Assembly (NCBI GenBank): GCA_036276115.1
Contig: DATBEM010000040.1
Coordinates: 1-6,073 of the forward strand
From: Trebonia sp036276115
Lineage (GTDB): Bacteria; Actinomycetota; Actinomycetes; Streptosporangiales; Streptosporangiaceae
DNA length: 6,073 bases
Reading direction: 5' to 3'
How positions within the stretch are numbered: the first letter of the stretch is position 1; every line of letters begins with the position of its first letter. Below, piece after piece: positions 1-5,217 of the stretch. A program made the position numbers and the translations under genes. The notes under the pieces were generated by a model. The model ran no database searches. It was not told where the DNA came from and was given only the letters and a program-made list of their open reading frames with translations.

Positions 1-64
1 TGTGAAGTATACCCGGGTTCTCTGTAAGCCAGCGCATTGGTGCTGACAGAAGATTCGGGTGCAT
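1..64 (-). CDS. Possible 5' fragment of an unidentified gene, running off the left edge
   Basis: From an ATG at 64-62 the minus strand stays open to the left edge, giving MHPNLLSAPMRWLTENPGIL and onward. The same frame is also open upstream through about 140, with residues including EEELFGRDDIDNTLAQRNAADP, so the true start could be elsewhere or the piece could be an internal fragment. It is in a different frame from the ABC-F gene just upstream. The composition is lower in GC than the rest of the window. No clear ribosome binding site precedes the ATG. I do not recognise the protein. It could be the beginning of a neighbouring gene, a fragment of whatever interrupted the ABC-F gene, or chance. 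Confidence 0.25.
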   Translation of the reverse strand, partial: MHPNLLSAPMRWLTENPGILH

Positions 65-99
65 GGGGTCGGCGGCGTTCCGCTGCGCAAGCGTGTTGT

Positions 100-1137
100 C
101 TATGTCGTCTCGCCCGAACAGTTCTTCTTCTGTTTCGCGGCCGGCACCACCGTCCCCGGCAGGTCGAGCCGGATCTCGGCGTCGTCGCGCACCGCGTCCT
201 GCGCGGCGGCCAGCCTCGACTGCGCCGCCGCGAGCCGCATCGCGTGCACCCCGGCCGTCCGCCCGGCCGTCTCCTGCGCCTTGCGCTTGCGCGCGCCGGC
301 CAGGATCGGCGGCATGCTCTGGGCCGCGAGGCGCCCTTGGCGGTCCCGCCGGGCCTGCTTGACCTGGCTCTCGGCCAGGTCGCGCTTCTCCCGGCGGACC
401 TCGGCGGCCGCCGAGGTCACCGCCCGGCCGGCCGCCTCCTGCGCGGCCGCCAGCTGGTCCTCGTAGGCGTCCAGGTTGCCGCCGTACATCCGCACCGTCC
501 CGCCCGACAGGTCCGCGACCTGGTCCACCAGGGACAGCAGCGCCCGGTCGTGGCTGACGATCAGCAGCACCCCCGGCCACTCGCGGACCGCGTCGTACAG
601 CCGCGCCCGCGCGCCGGCGTCCAGGTTGTTGGTCGGCTCGTCCAGCAGCAGCACCGGCGGCCGCCGCAGCAGCAGCGCCGCCAGCGCGGTCAGCACGGCC
701 TCGCCGCCCGACAGCCGCCCGGCCGGGGCGGCCAGGTCCACGTGGCGCAGGCCGAGCCGGTCCAGCTCGCCGCGCGCCCGCTCCTCGATGTCCCAGTCGT
801 CGCCGACGACGTCGTACAGCTCCGGCTCGGCCGACCCGGCCTCGATCGCCCGCAGCGCGTCCAGGGCGCCCGACACCCCCAGCAGCGCGGCCACCGGCGC
901 GGCGGTGTCGAGCGTGAGGTCTTGCGGCAGGTACCCGACCGGGCCGGTCACGGTCACGGTCCCCGCCGCGGGCGCCAGCGCCCCGGCGATGATGCGCAGC
1001 AACGTGGACTTGCCGGCCCCGTTGACGCCGATGAGCCCGGTCCGGCCGGGGCCGAACGTCGCGGTCAGCCCGTCGAGCACGGGCGTGCCATCGGGCCAGG
1101 AGAAGGAAAGGTCAGTACAGGTAACAGCAGACGGCAT
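100..1137 (-). CDS. ABC-F family ATPase, truncated after the first ATPase domain and linker
   Basis: A soluble ABC-F (ribosome-associated, no membrane domain) ATPase. In this family, members act on translation, and some protect the ribosome from antibiotics. Visible in its 345 residues: Walker A GVNGAGKS (37-44), Q-loop PQ (71-72), signature LSGGE (142-146), Walker B VLLLDEP (162-168), D-loop NNLD (170-173), switch His196, then a long charged linker (about 222-320) typical of the interdomain arm. ABC-F proteins usually have two ATPase domains in about 530-550 residues. Here the family-like sequence runs to about Pro332-Ala334 and then ends in a short Lys/Asn-rich tail and a TAG stop, so domain 2 is absent. 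The break coincides with a GC drop. The ATG at 1137 is supported by GGAG (1150-1147) 9 nt upstream. It is divergent from the LexA-like gene. ATP hydrolysis in ABC-F proteins needs two domains, so this is probably a non-functional remnant unless it dimerises. Confidence 0.85.
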   Translation of the reverse strand: MPSAVTCTDLSFSWPDGTPVLDGLTATFGPGRTGLIGVNGAGKSTLLRIIAGALAPAAGTVTVTGPVGYLPQDLTLDTAAPVAALLGVSGALDALRAIEAGSAEPELYDVVGDDWDIEERARGELDRLGLRHVDLAAPAGRLSGGEAVLTALAALLLRRPPVLLLDEPTNNLDAGARARLYDAVREWPGVLLIVSHDRALLSLVDQVADLSGGTVRMYGGNLDAYEDQLAAAQEAAGRAVTSAAAEVRREKRDLAESQVKQARRDRQGRLAAQSMPPILAGARKRKAQETAGRTAGVHAMRLAAAQSRLAAAQDAVRDDAEIRLDLPGTVVPAAKQKKNCSGETT

Positions 1138-1181
1138 GAGTGACGGCTCCAGGGAGGTGAGTTCACGTGCCCGCGCTACGC

Positions 1182-1206
1182 GAGCTGAGTGGACACCTCA
1201 GAGCTC
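1182..1206. other. Imperfect hairpin in the ABC-F leader
   Basis: GAGC/GCTC and TGAG/CTCA arms (1182-1189 and 1197-1206) enclose a 7-nt loop, with a 2-nt bulge at 1201-1202. On the minus strand it would lie in the ABC-F 5' leader and overlaps the end of a 7-codon upstream reading frame (1221-1198, MEGDLEL). Any attenuator role is speculative. Confidence 0.3.
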
Positions 1207-1243
1207 CAAGTCACCCTCCATCGGCCGGGAACAAGACCATCCC

Positions 1244-1249
1244 TTTATA
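1244..1249 (-). promoter_or_regulatory. Candidate -10 box for the ABC-F gene
   Basis: TATAAA on the minus strand, unusually AT-rich for this region, about 107 bp upstream of the ABC-F start. Initiation about 7 nt downstream would give a leader of roughly 100 nt. No convincing -35 hexamer is seen at the expected spacing, so this rests on the -10 alone. Confidence 0.35.
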
Positions 1250-1255
1250 GCAGCC

Positions 1256-1270
1256 GCCCGGAAACCGGGC
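1256..1270. promoter_or_regulatory. Inverted repeat, possible operator of the LexA-like repressor
   Basis: A perfect 6-bp inverted repeat GCCCGG-AAA-CCGGGC. It lies just upstream of the LexA-like -10 box (1274-1279) and just upstream of the ABC-F candidate -10 (1249-1244) on the other strand. A protein bound here would cover the -35 region of both genes, which would suit autoregulation by the LexA-like protein. It does not resemble the usual actinobacterial SOS box (GAAC-N4-GTTC type), and none of that type is seen in this gap. The assignment is inferred from position only. Confidence 0.4.
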
Positions 1271-1273
1271 CAG

Positions 1274-1279
1274 TAAGAT
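1274..1279 (+). promoter_or_regulatory. Candidate -10 box of a near-leaderless promoter
   Basis: TAAGAT, 8 nt before the ATG at 1288. Initiation 6-8 nt downstream would place the transcript start within about 2 nt of the start codon. There is no Shine-Dalgarno sequence before this ATG, consistent with leaderless translation, which is common in actinomycetes. No good -35 box is seen. The same heptamer, TAAGATT, stands before the gene starting at 4313. Confidence 0.5.
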
Positions 1280-1287
1280 TTCCAGCC

Positions 1288-1947
1288 ATGCCCTCCCAAC
1301 CCGAGCCCTCCGAACCCGGGCCGCCCGCTGCCGAGTCAGGCGCTGCCCAGCGCGCGGCGCTCACCGCGATCATGGACGCCGCCGAGCGCGGCGAGCCCGT
1401 CACCAGCTACGCCGACCTCGCGGCGGCGGCCGGGCTGCGCCCCCGGCGCATCGGGGCGCTGATCGCGCGCCTGGAGGAAGCCGGGCTCATCGAGGTCCGC
1501 CGGACGGCGGCCGGGCGGGTCCGCACGCACACCATCCGCCCGGCCGGACGGCAGCCAACCCGGACCGTGCCGGTGCTCGGCCGGGTCGCGGCCGGGGTGC
1601 CCATCCTCGCCGACCAAGGGGCGATCGAGGAGTTCATATCGCTGCCGGCCGCCCGCGCCCGTGGCTCGGAGGTGTACATGCTCCAGGTCAAGGGCGAGTC
1701 CATGACCGGCGACGGCATCCTCGACGGCGATCACGTCGTCGTCGCCACCGACCCTCGCCCTCCGCAGGCCGCCATCGCGGTCGTCCTGATCGGGGAGGAG
1801 GCCACCGTCAAGCACGTCTACTACGAGAAGGCGGCCTTGCGCCTGCGGTCGTCCAACCCCGGTTATCCCGACCTGGTCTACGGCCCGGCCGATGCCCCGG
1901 TCATCCAGGGCCGGGTCATCGGCGTGGTCCGCTGGCTACAGCGCTAG
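1288..1947 (+). CDS. LexA-like self-cleaving transcriptional repressor (S24 peptidase family)
   Basis: A 219-residue protein with the two-part layout of LexA. The C-terminal half is a complete autoprotease: cleavage site Ala102-Gly103 in GRVAAGVP, nucleophile Ser138 in KGESMTGDGILDGD, and general base Lys175 in EATVKH. The Ser-Lys distance of 37 equals that of E. coli LexA (119/156). The N-terminal half (about 38-85: SYADLAAAAGLRPRRIGALI and a basic wing) looks like a winged helix-turn-helix, but lacks the usual LexA pattern around the PSxREI helix. It may therefore bind a site other than the standard SOS box. Residues 1-20 are Pro/Ser/Glu-rich. Start choice: ATG 1288 follows a TAAGAT -10 box at leaderless distance; the frame is open further upstream (GTG 1189) but that extension does not look coding. 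It is divergent from the ABC-F gene. A role as the main SOS LexA or as a specialised paralogue cannot be decided here. Confidence 0.88.
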   Translation: MPSQPEPSEPGPPAAESGAAQRAALTAIMDAAERGEPVTSYADLAAAAGLRPRRIGALIARLEEAGLIEVRRTAAGRVRTHTIRPAGRQPTRTVPVLGRVAAGVPILADQGAIEEFISLPAARARGSEVYMLQVKGESMTGDGILDGDHVVVATDPRPPQAAIAVVLIGEEATVKHVYYEKAALRLRSSNPGYPDLVYGPADAPVIQGRVIGVVRWLQR

Positions 1948-1968
1948 CCCGGGGGACGCCCCCCCGGG
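1948..1968 (+). terminator. Hairpin directly after the LexA-like stop
   Basis: CCCGGGGG (1948-1955) pairs with CCCCCGGG (1961-1968) around an ACGCC loop, starting at the base after the stop codon. The stem is all G-C, and no T-tract follows. A plausible U-less actinobacterial terminator or 3' stabiliser. Confidence 0.45.
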
Positions 1969-1976
1969 CCCCCGAT

Positions 1977-2011
1977 GCGCGCCCGATGAAAGGCAAGGAT
2001 GTCGGGCGCGC
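1977..2011. terminator. Ten-bp perfect stem-loop in the convergent gap
   Basis: GCGCGCCCGA (1977-1986) and TCGGGCGCGC (2002-2011) form a perfect 10-bp stem with a 15-nt loop. It is the best terminator candidate between the convergent LexA-like and PEPCK genes and would work on either strand. No T-tract on either side. Confidence 0.55.
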
Positions 2012-2030
2012 CTCATCCGGCTGACATAGC

Positions 2031-2074
2031 GAAGCCGGCCGACTGCCGCCAAGGTGGCGCGAGCCGGCCGGTTC
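2031..2074. terminator. Long imperfect hairpin downstream of PEPCK
   Basis: Outer arms GAA-(G)-CCGGCCG (2031-2041) and CGGCCGGTTC (2065-2074), inner stem CGCCA/TGGCG (2047-2051/2055-2059). It sits about 24 nt past the PEPCK stop on the minus strand and probably serves as its terminator. No T-tract. Confidence 0.45.
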
Positions 2075-2097
2075 CCTGACTGTGATCTTGCCGGGGG

Positions 2098-3993
2098 CTA
2101 CCCCTCCTCGAGCGCCTTCGCGACCCGGCGGTGGGCCGCCCAGATCTCCTCGGGCAGGCCCGGGAACTGGGCGAGGTGCTCCTCGCGGAAGCCGATCTCC
2201 TGCCGCCAGCGGTCGATGTCGATGGTCAGCAGCCGGTCCAGGTCGGCCGGGTCGATGTCCAGGCCGTCGAGGTTCAGCTCACCCTTGGCCGGGATGACGC
2301 CGACCGGCGTCTGCACGCCGGTGACCTCGCCGTCCTTGAGCTGCATGAGCCACAGCAGCGCGCGCAGGTTCTCCCGGTAGCCCGGCCACAGGAAGTGCCC
2401 GTCCCCGGCGTCCCGCTGGAACCAGTTGACGTGCGCGAACAGCGGCGTGCTGGTGGTCGCGCCGACGATCTTGAGCCAGTGGGCGGCGTACCCGCCCTCG
2501 GGGTAGGACATGAACGGCCGCATCGACATCGGGTCATAACGCAGCTGGCCGTCGAGGCCGTCGGCGGCGAAGGTCGCCTCCGCGCCGAGCGTGAGGCCGT
2601 CGTAGACGCCCTCGGCCACGTCGGTGATCGCCCGCACCAGCGGCTCGCGATCGCGGGTGCGGCCACCGAAGATGATCGCGTCGATCGGCACGCCGGCCGG
2701 GCTCTCGAAGTCGTCGGCCACGTTCGGCACGTGCGCCAGCGTCGTGGTGAACCGGCTGTTGGGGTGCGCCCACGGCTCGCCCGCCTGCTCCGGCGTGCGG
2801 TCGGCGATCGGGGCGCCCTTCCAGTCCAGCCAGCCGTCGAGGTCGGCCGGCGGCTCCGGGGTGCGGCCCTCGAACCACACCTCGCGGGTCTTGGCGTTGT
2901 AGGCGACGTTGGTGAAGATCGCGTGGGTGCCGGGCGCGATGGCGTCGAGCGCCCCCGGGTTGGTGGTCTCGTTCGTGTCCTTGGCCACGCCGAACACGCC
3001 GAACTCGGGGTTCATGCCGTACAGGCGGCCGTCGTCGCCGACCCACATCCAGGCGATGTCGTCGCCGTAGAAATCGACGTGGTAGCGGTCCCCGAGGGCG
3101 TCAGGGGACAGGGTCATGGCGAGGTTGGTCTTGCCGCTGGCGCTGGGGAAGCCGCCCGCGATGTGCCACTTCTTGCCAGTCTGCTTGTCGGTGATGCCCA
3201 GCAGCATGAACTGCTCGCCGAGGAACTGCCCCGAGGCCCAGCCGTCCCACGAGGCCTGCCGCAGCCCGTGGGCGATCTTGCCCAGCAGCGCGTTGCCGCC
3301 GTAGGACGACCCGAAGTGCAAGATCGTCCGCTCGTCGGCGACGGTCACGAAGTACCGCTTGTCCTCCGGCGTCCCCTGGCCGAGGTTCTCCAGGTCACCG
3401 GTCACGTGGACGGCCCGCACGAAGTGGTCCTGGTCTTCCAGGTCGTTCACGTACTTGGGGCTGACGCGGGCCATGCGGTTCATGTGGAGCACGACGCTGC
3501 GGTTGTCGGTCAGCTCGACGCCGACCGCGTACTTCTCCAGCGGGGAGCCCGGCGCGGCCATCAGGTACGGGATCACGTACATGGTCTTGCCGGCCGAGGC
3601 GCCGCGCATGAGGCCGGTGAGCAGCTCCTTCATCTCCCCGGCGGGCCGCCAGTTGTTGTAGGTGCCCTTGTCGGCCGGGTTGCTGGTGGCCACGATCGTG
3701 CGCTCCTCGGAGCGGGCCGTGTCCTTGTAGTAACTGCGGGAGTAGTACAGCCCGTCGCCCGCCGGGAGGATCTCGCCGGCGTCGAGGGCCTCGGAGACCA
3801 GCCGCGCGTCGTCATCGACGCTGACCACCTCGATGCGCTCGGGGTCGGTGACCTCGGCCCAGTAGCGCACGTACTCGCGTACTTTCGCGTTTGTCAGCCC
3901 CGCGCCGTCAAGGATGGCGTCAACGTCGGCCACTCTGGGTCCTCTCGTCGTGTCGTCAAGCTTTACGCCTGGCGAAGTTTGCGATTCATTCAT
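2098..3993 (-). CDS. pckG: GTP-type phosphoenolpyruvate carboxykinase, divergent clade
   Basis: Predicted to convert oxaloacetate and GTP to phosphoenolpyruvate, CO2 and GDP, in the cytoplasm at the entry to gluconeogenesis. In its 631 residues: RSEERT (Arg94, substrate arginine), YGGNALLGK (231-239), P-loop FPSASGKTN (282-290), GDDIAW (310-315), HPNSRF (410-415), FGGR (442-445), and the guanine clamp NWF/HFLWPGY (Trp524, Phe525, Phe534, Tyr539), which argues for GTP. Compared with vertebrate PCK1 as I recall it, the metal ligand Lys244 is Ile240, ligand His264 is Gln261, and reactive P-loop Cys288 is Ser286; metal ligand Asp311 is kept (Asp312). The protein is somewhat longer than the roughly 605-610 residues usual for bacteria. 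It is therefore either a divergent active branch or a paralogue with altered activity. ATG 3993 has AAGGG 9 nt upstream. It is transcribed alone, with candidate GntR-type operators upstream. Confidence 0.92.
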   Translation of the reverse strand: MNESQTSPGVKLDDTTRGPRVADVDAILDGAGLTNAKVREYVRYWAEVTDPERIEVVSVDDDARLVSEALDAGEILPAGDGLYYSRSYYKDTARSEERTIVATSNPADKGTYNNWRPAGEMKELLTGLMRGASAGKTMYVIPYLMAAPGSPLEKYAVGVELTDNRSVVLHMNRMARVSPKYVNDLEDQDHFVRAVHVTGDLENLGQGTPEDKRYFVTVADERTILHFGSSYGGNALLGKIAHGLRQASWDGWASGQFLGEQFMLLGITDKQTGKKWHIAGGFPSASGKTNLAMTLSPDALGDRYHVDFYGDDIAWMWVGDDGRLYGMNPEFGVFGVAKDTNETTNPGALDAIAPGTHAIFTNVAYNAKTREVWFEGRTPEPPADLDGWLDWKGAPIADRTPEQAGEPWAHPNSRFTTTLAHVPNVADDFESPAGVPIDAIIFGGRTRDREPLVRAITDVAEGVYDGLTLGAEATFAADGLDGQLRYDPMSMRPFMSYPEGGYAAHWLKIVGATTSTPLFAHVNWFQRDAGDGHFLWPGYRENLRALLWLMQLKDGEVTGVQTPVGVIPAKGELNLDGLDIDPADLDRLLTIDIDRWRQEIGFREEHLAQFPGLPEEIWAAHRRVAKALEEG

Positions 3994-4058
3994 ACTGTCA
4001 GGCCCTTGACGATCCGGGGAGCGAGACTTGTGTCATATGCCCTGGCCAGAGCGCTGAT

Positions 4059-4070
4059 GGGTCTAAACCA
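4059..4070. promoter_or_regulatory. dre-like GntR/HutC-type operator, distal to 4081 site, nearer to PEPCK
   Basis: GGGTCTAAACCA matches the DasR-responsive element core TGGTCTAGACCA at 10 of 12 positions. Its core GTCTAAAC fits the HutC-subfamily pattern GTNTANAC exactly. It lies 66-77 bp upstream of the PEPCK start codon. This is a match to a remembered consensus; the cognate regulator is not in the window. Confidence 0.5.
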
Positions 4071-4080
4071 AAGGCCGGAG

Positions 4081-4092
4081 CGGTCTGGACCA
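4081..4092. promoter_or_regulatory. Second dre-like GntR/HutC-type operator
   Basis: CGGTCTGGACCA, again 10 of 12 to TGGTCTAGACCA, with better agreement in the flanks than the first site. Its centre is 22 bp from the first, about two DNA turns, so two dimers could bind on the same face. It is 88-99 bp upstream of PEPCK and about 220 bp upstream of the divergent gene, so PEPCK is the likelier target. Confidence 0.5.
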
Positions 4093-4230
4093 ATGCGAAG
4101 GATCCCAAGCTCGGCCGTGCCGCGCGGGCACGGTTTCCGAAGTAGGCGTGAAGAATTGTGATTTTCGTCGCTTCCGCCGCGTGTGACTTTCTCATGGCGC
4201 GTTTTTGACTTCTCTTTGACCCTTTTTCAC

Positions 4231-4263
4231 GGGCCCGGCCCCGGCGGCAACGCCGGCGGGCCC
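4231..4263. other. Strong hairpin with GNRA tetraloop
   Basis: CCGGCG-GCAA-CGCCGG (4241-4256) is extended outward by GGGCCCG (4231-4237) with CGGGCCC (4257-4263), leaving a 3-nt bulge at 4238-4240. Seen on the plus strand it follows a T-rich run; no T-tract follows it on either strand, so it is not a classical terminator. It might insulate the divergent promoters or fold in a longer transcript. Confidence 0.4.
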
Positions 4264-4299
4264 CGCCGACCGGGGCGCGACAAGGGCCGCTCGTGGTGG

Positions 4300-4305
4300 T
4301 AAGAT
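4300..4305 (+). promoter_or_regulatory. Candidate extended -10 box of a leaderless promoter
   Basis: TGG-TAAGAT with the hexamer at 4300-4305, 7 nt before the ATG at 4313. Initiation would fall at or one base before the start codon. No -35 box is seen at the right spacing, but the TG one base upstream fits an extended -10. Confidence 0.5.
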
Positions 4306-4312
4306 TGGTAGC

Positions 4313-5158
4313 ATGATCGAGCGGGCGGCGGCGGGCAAACGGGCCGGTGAAGGGGCGGGCGGACAGGCTGGCGAGCGGGCCGAGGTGACCGCGATGCTCA
4401 CGCGGACCGGGGTGCTGGCCGCGATCCGCTGGGCGTACGAGTCGGCCGCCCGCCGTGCCTTCGCGACCTTCTCCCCGGCCGACGGCCACGACGCGGCCTG
4501 GCTCGGGAACACCCGGTACATCCTGTTCCGCGACCGGCTGGACCGGGCCTTCCGCTGCGGGCGCTACGCCGCGGACGGCGACGGCCTGCCCGCCGCCGGC
4601 CCTGCCTCGCCCGCCGCCGGCCCTGGCCTGCCGGCCGCCGGCCCGGACGCGCTGGCGCCTGACCTGCTGCACGCGCAGCTGTCGGACGACGAGGTCGCGG
4701 GGCTGCCGCCGGTGACGCCCGGCCGGGTGGTCCGGGCCGACCTTTACGGCAGCCCGGGCTGGGCCGTCGGAGCCCCCGGCGCCAGCGTGGACCGCCGGGA
4801 CCTGCGGTTCCTGCTGGCATCGGGGGATTATGGCTTCGTCGCCTCGATCGCCTGGGCGCGCAAGGGGATCACCAAGCGCGTCGTGGCCCTGCAACTGCCG
4901 TCCGGGCCGGCTGGTCCCGGTGCGTTCGCCGACGCGCTGTTCGGCCCGGAAGACTTCCTCCCCCCGCAAGACCCGGTCGGCGGGGCGCTGTTCGACCCGC
5001 GCCGGGTCCTGCGGATGCCGACCTACGTGGTCGCCCACAGCCTGGACCCCCGCACCGGCGCGATGGAACTGGTCCTGGGCCGCCCCAAGATGAAGCCGGG
5101 CGATACCGGGTCCTGGCACTGGCTGGCGGACCTGCTAGCCGGCGAGGAGGCGCGCTAG
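4313..5158 (+). CDS. Unrecognised soluble protein with a Pro/Ala/Gly repeat linker
   Basis: A 281-residue protein I cannot assign. Residues 1-27 are Ala/Gly/Glu/Arg-rich and low in complexity. About 31-81 looks like a helical domain (VLAAIRWAYES, then AAWLGNTRYILFRDRLDRAF). Residues 92-112 are a flexible linker of three 7-residue repeats (LPAAGPA, SPAAGPG, LPAAGPD). About 120-281 is a second globular region rich in beta-like segments (RFLLASGDYGFVASIAW, RMPTYVVAHSLD). There is no signal peptide or membrane segment. Two starts compete: ATG 4313, which suits the leaderless -10 box at 4300, and ATG 4394 (Met28), preceded by GAGGTGA at 4382-4388 with 5 nt between, giving 254 residues. The second would omit the low-complexity part. 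The gene is monocistronic, divergent from PEPCK and convergent with the small membrane gene. Confidence 0.75.
   Translation: MIERAAAGKRAGEGAGGQAGERAEVTAMLTRTGVLAAIRWAYESAARRAFATFSPADGHDAAWLGNTRYILFRDRLDRAFRCGRYAADGDGLPAAGPASPAAGPGLPAAGPDALAPDLLHAQLSDDEVAGLPPVTPGRVVRADLYGSPGWAVGAPGASVDRRDLRFLLASGDYGFVASIAWARKGITKRVVALQLPSGPAGPGAFADALFGPEDFLPPQDPVGGALFDPRRVLRMPTYVVAHSLDPRTGAMELVLGRPKMKPGDTGSWHWLADLLAGEEAR
4586..4648 (+). repeat. 21-bp in-frame tandem repeat, three copies
   Basis: Three 21-bp units encode [LS]PAAGP[AGD] in series. The second and third units differ from the first at a few positions. It makes a proline/alanine-rich interdomain linker, and the length is likely to vary between strains. 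Confidence 0.75.
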
Positions 5159-5166
5159 CGCCCGCG

Positions 5167-5217
5167 GCTACTGCGCTGTGGCTACTGCGCTGTGGCTACT
5201 GCGCTGCGGCTACTGCC
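5167..5217. repeat. 14-bp tandem repeat in a convergent gap
   Basis: The unit GCTACTGCGCTGTG occurs twice exactly (5167-5180, 5181-5194), then once with one change (5195-5208), then as a partial fourth copy (from 5209). It fills the gap between the unrecognised gene and the membrane protein gene. The fourth copy supplies the membrane gene's TAG stop. Since 14 is not a multiple of 3, the TAG in each unit gives minus-strand stops in all three frames. Confidence 0.85.

Larger units (their letters stand above)
3994..4312. other. Divergent intergenic region between PEPCK and the 4313 gene
   Basis: This 319-bp gap holds the PEPCK ribosome binding site, two GntR-like operator sites (4059-4070, 4081-4092), a 7-bp hairpin (CCGTGCC/GGCACGG, 4115-4133), an AT-richer stretch at about 4140-4230 with two TTGAC motifs, a strong GNRA hairpin (4231-4263), and the 4313 promoter. 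I see no -35/-10 pair that I would assign to PEPCK with confidence. A 65-codon minus frame ending 4 nt before the PEPCK start has non-biased codon use and is probably not a gene. Confidence 0.7.

Noticed and set aside
116..136. GAACAG...CTGTTTC imperfect inverted repeat near the ABC-F break, considered as an SOS box or transposon end
   Set aside because: The spacing does not fit the GAAC-N4-GTTC SOS pattern, and there is no matching copy elsewhere in the window to define an element end.
37..1143. A 368-codon plus-strand open frame antisense to the ABC-F gene
   Set aside because: Arg/Gln/Pro-rich shadow of the ABC-F gene, whose Walker and signature motifs fix the true strand and frame.
1189..1287. 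N-terminal extension of the LexA-like gene to GTG 1189
   Set aside because: The added residues lack typical codon bias, overlap the inverted repeat and -10 box, and have no ribosome binding site.
2131..4161. A very long plus-strand open frame (676 codons) antisense to PEPCK
   Set aside because: It is rich in Arg/Val/Gly/His with no recognisable domain, and PEPCK on the other strand is unambiguous. Long antisense frames are normal in very GC-rich DNA.
4202..4221. Two TTGAC motifs (4205-4210, 4216-4221) considered as -35 boxes for the plus strand
   Set aside because: No -10-like hexamer lies 16-19 bp downstream; that position is inside the GC-rich hairpin.
3998..5119. A 373-codon minus-strand open frame covering the 4313 gene and the PEPCK upstream region
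   Set aside because: Arg/Gly/Ala-rich shadow. Its last 65 codons (from about 4192) end 4 nt before PEPCK but show no third-position GC bias and overlap the operator-like sites.
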